Shown here: in pieces, positions 61,444-64,000 of the stretch
Layout: the number at the start of each line of letters is the position of its first letter
Position numbering within the stretch: the stretch's first letter is position 1
Assembly (NCBI RefSeq): GCF_900460245.1
Contig: NZ_UHIP01000001.1
Span: forward strand, 1,178,001 to 1,242,000
Source of the DNA: Vibrio fluvialis
GTDB lineage: Bacteria; Pseudomonadota; Gammaproteobacteria; Enterobacterales; Vibrionaceae
Direction of reading: 5' to 3'
DNA: 64,000 bases
Position numbers and translations under genes: made by a program
Notes under the pieces: generated by a model
The model's database searches: none
Seen by the model: only the letters and a program-made list of their open reading frames with translations
What the model was told of the DNA's origin: nothing

Positions 61444-62435
61444 TACTGCTGCTCCATGTTCAGCGGGAAGTGGCAGGCAAACTTATGAGTTTTCACCCAG
61501 CGGGTTTGGGGAACTTCAACACATTGACGTTGTGCGTAAGGGCAACGAGGGCCTAAGCGACATCCGATCGGCAAGTGCTGCAGCGGAGGAATCGAACCCG
61601 GCAGAGACTGCAATTTCTCTTTGTGTGGAATCCAGTCACTGAAATCCGGCATAGCACGCAGCAGCGCCACGGTATATGGGTGTTTCGGCTCGGTCATGAT
61701 TTTCTGTGTATCGGCCGATTCAACCGACTGACCACAGTACATCACCGTGATGCGGTTAGCCCACTGAGTGATGGTGGTCAGGTCGTGTCCGATCAGCAGA
61801 ATCGACGTGTTGTTGACCTGATTCATGCGACTCAACAGACGCAGAATTTGTGACTGAGTAATAGGGTCAAGGTCGTTGGTCGGTTCATCGGCAATCAATA
61901 GTTTTGGCTTAGCGGCAATCGCCATGGCAATCATGATTTTCTGACACTCGCCGTCGGTCAGTTCATACGGATAGCTGCCCATCACGCGGCGGTGATCTTT
62001 GATGCCGACTTTGTGAAGTAGGGCAATGGCTTGGCGTTTACGCCAGGTAAAGCGCTCCCACCAGCGGCCTTCAAACGTCCGGAACGGGATTGACTCAATC
62101 AGCTGTTTGCCCACCTCTTCCGACGGGTCAAGACAGGTTGACGGTTCCTGGAAAATCATCGCAACATCGCGGGCAATGACCCGGCGACGTTCACGTGGTG
62201 TGAGTTGCAGCAGGTCTATATTACCAAGACGCATACGGTCAGCGGTAATACGCCAGTTCTCTTTGCCCACGCCAACAATGGCCTTGGCGACCAAACTCTT
62301 ACCCGAGCCTGATTCACCCACCAGACCACGGATTTCGCCTTCGTTCATGGTCATGCTCATGCGGTCAACCGCTTTCACCAGACCCTGAGGCGTATCAATC
62401 TCAATCGTGAGGTGACGAATATCGAGTAACGGCAT
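61443..62435 (-). CDS. sapD: SapD, ABC transporter ATP-binding protein
   Basis: The larger ATPase of the Sap system. Walker A is GESGSGKSL at 40-48. The signature is [19 protein letters not shown] instead of LSGGQ, typical of SapD, and Walker B is [13 protein letters not shown]. The C-terminal oligopeptide-ABC extension carries [18 protein letters not shown], the Cys cluster of the OppD/SapD type. 330 residues is normal. In E. coli SapD also influences potassium uptake by TrkH. It abuts sapC and sapF with 1-base overlaps. Confidence 0.94.
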   Translation of the reverse strand: MPLLDIRHLTIEIDTPQGLVKAVDRMSMTMNEGEIRGLVGESGSGKSLVAKAIVGVGKENWRITADRMRLGNIDLLQLTPRERRRVIARDVAMIFQEPSTCLDPSEEVGKQLIESIPFRTFEGRWWERFTWRKRQAIALLHKVGIKDHRRVMGSYPYELTDGECQKIMIAMAIAAKPKLLIADEPTNDLDPITQSQILRLLSRMNQVNNTSILLIGHDLTTITQWANRITVMYCGQSVESADTQKIMTEPKHPYTVALLRAMPDFSDWIPHKEKLQSLPGSIPPLQHLPIGCRLGPRCPYAQRQCVEVPQTRWVKTHKFACHFPLNMEQQ

Positions 62436-63322
62436 TATTCGACTCCTGCATTTAACGCCTGACGGACACCTTCGCCCACCAGGTTAATCATTACCACGGT
62501 ATACATAATTGCGATACCCGGCAGTGTTACTGTCCACGGCGCCAGATAAATCAGTTCGACTGAGTCACCCAAAATGGCGCCCCATTCGGTGCTCGGTGCT
62601 TGGGCACCCAGACCGAGAAAGCCCAGAGCCGTGATATCCAGAATCGCGATGGACAGTGCCATGGTCACTTCAGATGCAATGACCGGCAGCACGTTAGGTA
62701 AAATGGAATGCCACAACAGATACGAGTCATTTGCACCGTCGAGACGTGCGGCCATCACGTAATCTTTCTCTACTTCATTATGTACGGCAATGTAGAGCGA
62801 ACGGATGAATCTTGGAATTAATGCCAGGCAAATAGCCAATAAAACGTTGAATTCACCAAAGCCGAGGAAAGCGACGAATATAATCGCTAGCAGCAGTGAC
62901 GGAATAGACATCACGGTATCCAGCAGGTGGTTCAAAGTACTCGACAGCAAACCTCGGGTCATGCCTGCCAGAATGCCGATGCCGCAACCAATCACCGTCG
63001 CAATCACGGTAATGATGATTGCCGCGCCGAAAGTGAGGCGCGAACCATCAATCAGACGTGACAGAATGTCGCGTCCCAAATCGTCCGTACCAAGAAAGTA
63101 TTCAACGGTGCCGGATGGATCCCATGATGGTGGAATCAGCAATTCGCCCGATTGCATGTGCGGATCGTGTGGAGTAATCCAGTACGAGGTGAGGGTGACC
63201 ACCAGAATCAGAATCAGGCACCATAAGCCAAACATCGCCAGATTGTTCGCTTTGTAACTGCGCCAGAAGCGCTCGAACTGAGTCGGGATATGCTCTTCCT
63301 GATAAACGTTATTTGTTAGCAT
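62435..63322 (-). CDS. sapC: SapC, ABC transporter permease
   Basis: Inner-membrane permease of the Sap system, 295 residues. One N-terminal TM (about 31-52), a periplasmic loop with [27 protein letters not shown], and a binding-protein-dependent permease domain. The EAA-like loop is [21 protein letters not shown]. The typical DppC/OppC N-terminal OppC_N region is present. It overlaps sapB by 14 bases and sapD by 1. Confidence 0.94.
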   Translation of the reverse strand: MLTNNVYQEEHIPTQFERFWRSYKANNLAMFGLWCLILILVVTLTSYWITPHDPHMQSGELLIPPSWDPSGTVEYFLGTDDLGRDILSRLIDGSRLTFGAAIIITVIATVIGCGIGILAGMTRGLLSSTLNHLLDTVMSIPSLLLAIIFVAFLGFGEFNVLLAICLALIPRFIRSLYIAVHNEVEKDYVMAARLDGANDSYLLWHSILPNVLPVIASEVTMALSIAILDITALGFLGLGAQAPSTEWGAILGDSVELIYLAPWTVTLPGIAIMYTVVMINLVGEGVRQALNAGVE

Positions 63323-64000
63323 ACCATTCCTTCCTTACCAGCGGGTTGATCATTGCGCCGATCAGATCTGAGAGAATATTGGCGGTAAGCACCAGTGCGC
63401 CGACCGCGATCACACCCGCTTGAATCGAAACGTAATCCTGATTGGACAATGCGTCCAACAGCCAGCGACCAATCCCCGGCCAGTTAAAAATCGACTCGGT
63501 AATGATGGCGAGCGTCAGCATGCTGGATAACTGCACCCCGAATTTAGGAATGATGGGGGGAATGGCATTACGCAGCACGTGTTGAATCACGATCTCGTAG
63601 TAGGAGAGACCTTTGATCCGCGCGGCGCGTATGTAGTTCTGGCCCATGATGTCAGCGACCGAAGCGCGCATTAGGCGAATAACTTGTGTGGTAGGTGCGA
63701 GAGCGAGAACCAGACACGGCAGAATCATGTGCTCAATCACGCTCTGCAGCGCGTAACTACGGTAAGCGCCTTCTGCCAGAAACGCGTCAATCAGAGCAAA
63801 ACCTGTCACGTGTTCCACTTGGTAAAGCAGATCGTAACGGCCGGAAACCGGCAGCATTTCGTAGTGCAGCGAGAAGACCATAATCATCATCATTGCTACC
63901 CAGAACAGCGGAGCCGAATAGCCGGACATCGAAGTGAACGAAATGATGGTATCCAGCCATTTACCCTGCTTCATGCCTGCGACGGTGCCGATCGGAATAC
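63309..64000 (-). CDS. sapB: SapB, ABC transporter permease (5' end cut by window edge)
   Basis: Membrane permease of the Sap system, OppB/DppB type. The C-terminal 230 codons are here; the frame continues past 64000 (PIGTVAGMKQGKWLD reads in from the edge), so the start and about 90 residues are missing. YIRAARIKGLSYYEIVIQHVLRNAIPP is the EAA loop, and SMLTLAIITESIFNWPGIGRWLLDAL is diagnostic of DppB-like permeases. sapA, which should encode the periplasmic binding protein, would lie beyond the edge. Confidence 0.93.
   Translation of the reverse strand, partial: IPIGTVAGMKQGKWLDTIISFTSMSGYSAPLFWVAMMMIMVFSLHYEMLPVSGRYDLLYQVEHVTGFALIDAFLAEGAYRSYALQSVIEHMILPCLVLALAPTTQVIRLMRASVADIMGQNYIRAARIKGLSYYEIVIQHVLRNAIPPIIPKFGVQLSSMLTLAIITESIFNWPGIGRWLLDALSNQDYVSIQAGVIAVGALVLTANILSDLIGAMINPLVRKEWYANK

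Overview
This window looks like a piece of the main chromosome of a Vibrio species. The evidence is the set of families and their order (monomeric isocitrate dehydrogenase, cspD-clpS-clpA next to aat-bpt-infA, glgC-glgA, purR-tfoY-torD-torR near mukFEB, a c-di-GMP riboswitch in front of tfoY, Mn-dependent pyrophosphatase, sapBCDF). The base composition, roughly half G+C, would fit the V. fluvialis/V. furnissii side of the genus, but that species guess is inference only. Nearly everything is ordinary chromosomal core sequence. I see no insertion sequence, prophage, integron, CRISPR array, tRNA or rRNA.

Layout. 1-2350: end of the histidine operon (hisH, hisA, hisF, hisIE). 2.4-5.6 kb: rluE and icd, divergent. 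5.7-10.9 kb: an N-degron module (clpS, clpA, bpt, aat) with cspD and infA. 11-16.2 kb: glycine-zipper envelope protein, aroA, yciN, topA. 16.3-21.1 kb: a GGDEF-family membrane protein with a broken active-site motif, then glgC-glgA. 21.2-23.0 kb: hydrolase, DUF2007 protein, TVP38-like membrane protein. 23.1-26.9 kb: tfoY with its c-di-GMP riboswitch, purR, torD and torR. 27-35.2 kb: elyC, cmoM and mukF-mukE-mukB. 35.4-38.9 kb: a 44-codon small membrane protein and a three-gene envelope operon (ATP-grasp ligase, inactive transglutaminase with 7 TM, retropepsin-like lipoprotein). 39-41.8 kb: cmoB-cmoA and a DUF72 gene. 42.1-44.6 kb: aspS and tdk. 44.7-47.8 kb: a LysR gene, an NAD-binding epimerase-like gene, a YdcF-family gene cut by an in-frame TAG, a divergent PACE-type efflux gene and a small conserved gene. 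48.2-50 kb: focA and an orphan fetB. 50.5-54.4 kb: torECA. 54.4-57.1 kb: a substrate-binding protein and a GH36 alpha-galactosidase. 57.1-59.9 kb: a putative manganese/metal transporter, ppaC and a DUF2750 gene. 59.9-64 kb: a DUF2927 gene and sapF, sapD, sapC, sapB (sapB cut by the window edge).

How the genes fit together. TMAO respiration is split: torR/torD lie 24 kb from torECA, and tor-box-like decamers occur at both places. Three enzymes of wobble uridine-34 modification (CmoA, CmoB, CmoM) are present. ClpS/ClpA degrade substrates that Aat and Bpt mark with N-terminal Leu/Phe. c-di-GMP appears through the tfoY riboswitch and a GGDEF-family protein that is probably not a cyclase. Manganese links ppaC with the divergent transporter gene, whose promoter is covered by Fur-like boxes.

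I did not find a clearly new multi-gene system. The items most worth a second look are: the riboswitch and the palindrome upstream of it, a head-to-head pair of perfect DnaA boxes after focA, the TAG-interrupted YdcF gene, the degenerate GGDEF protein, the large hairpin upstream of aspS, the unannotated-size 44-codon gene after mukB, and the metal transporter promoter.
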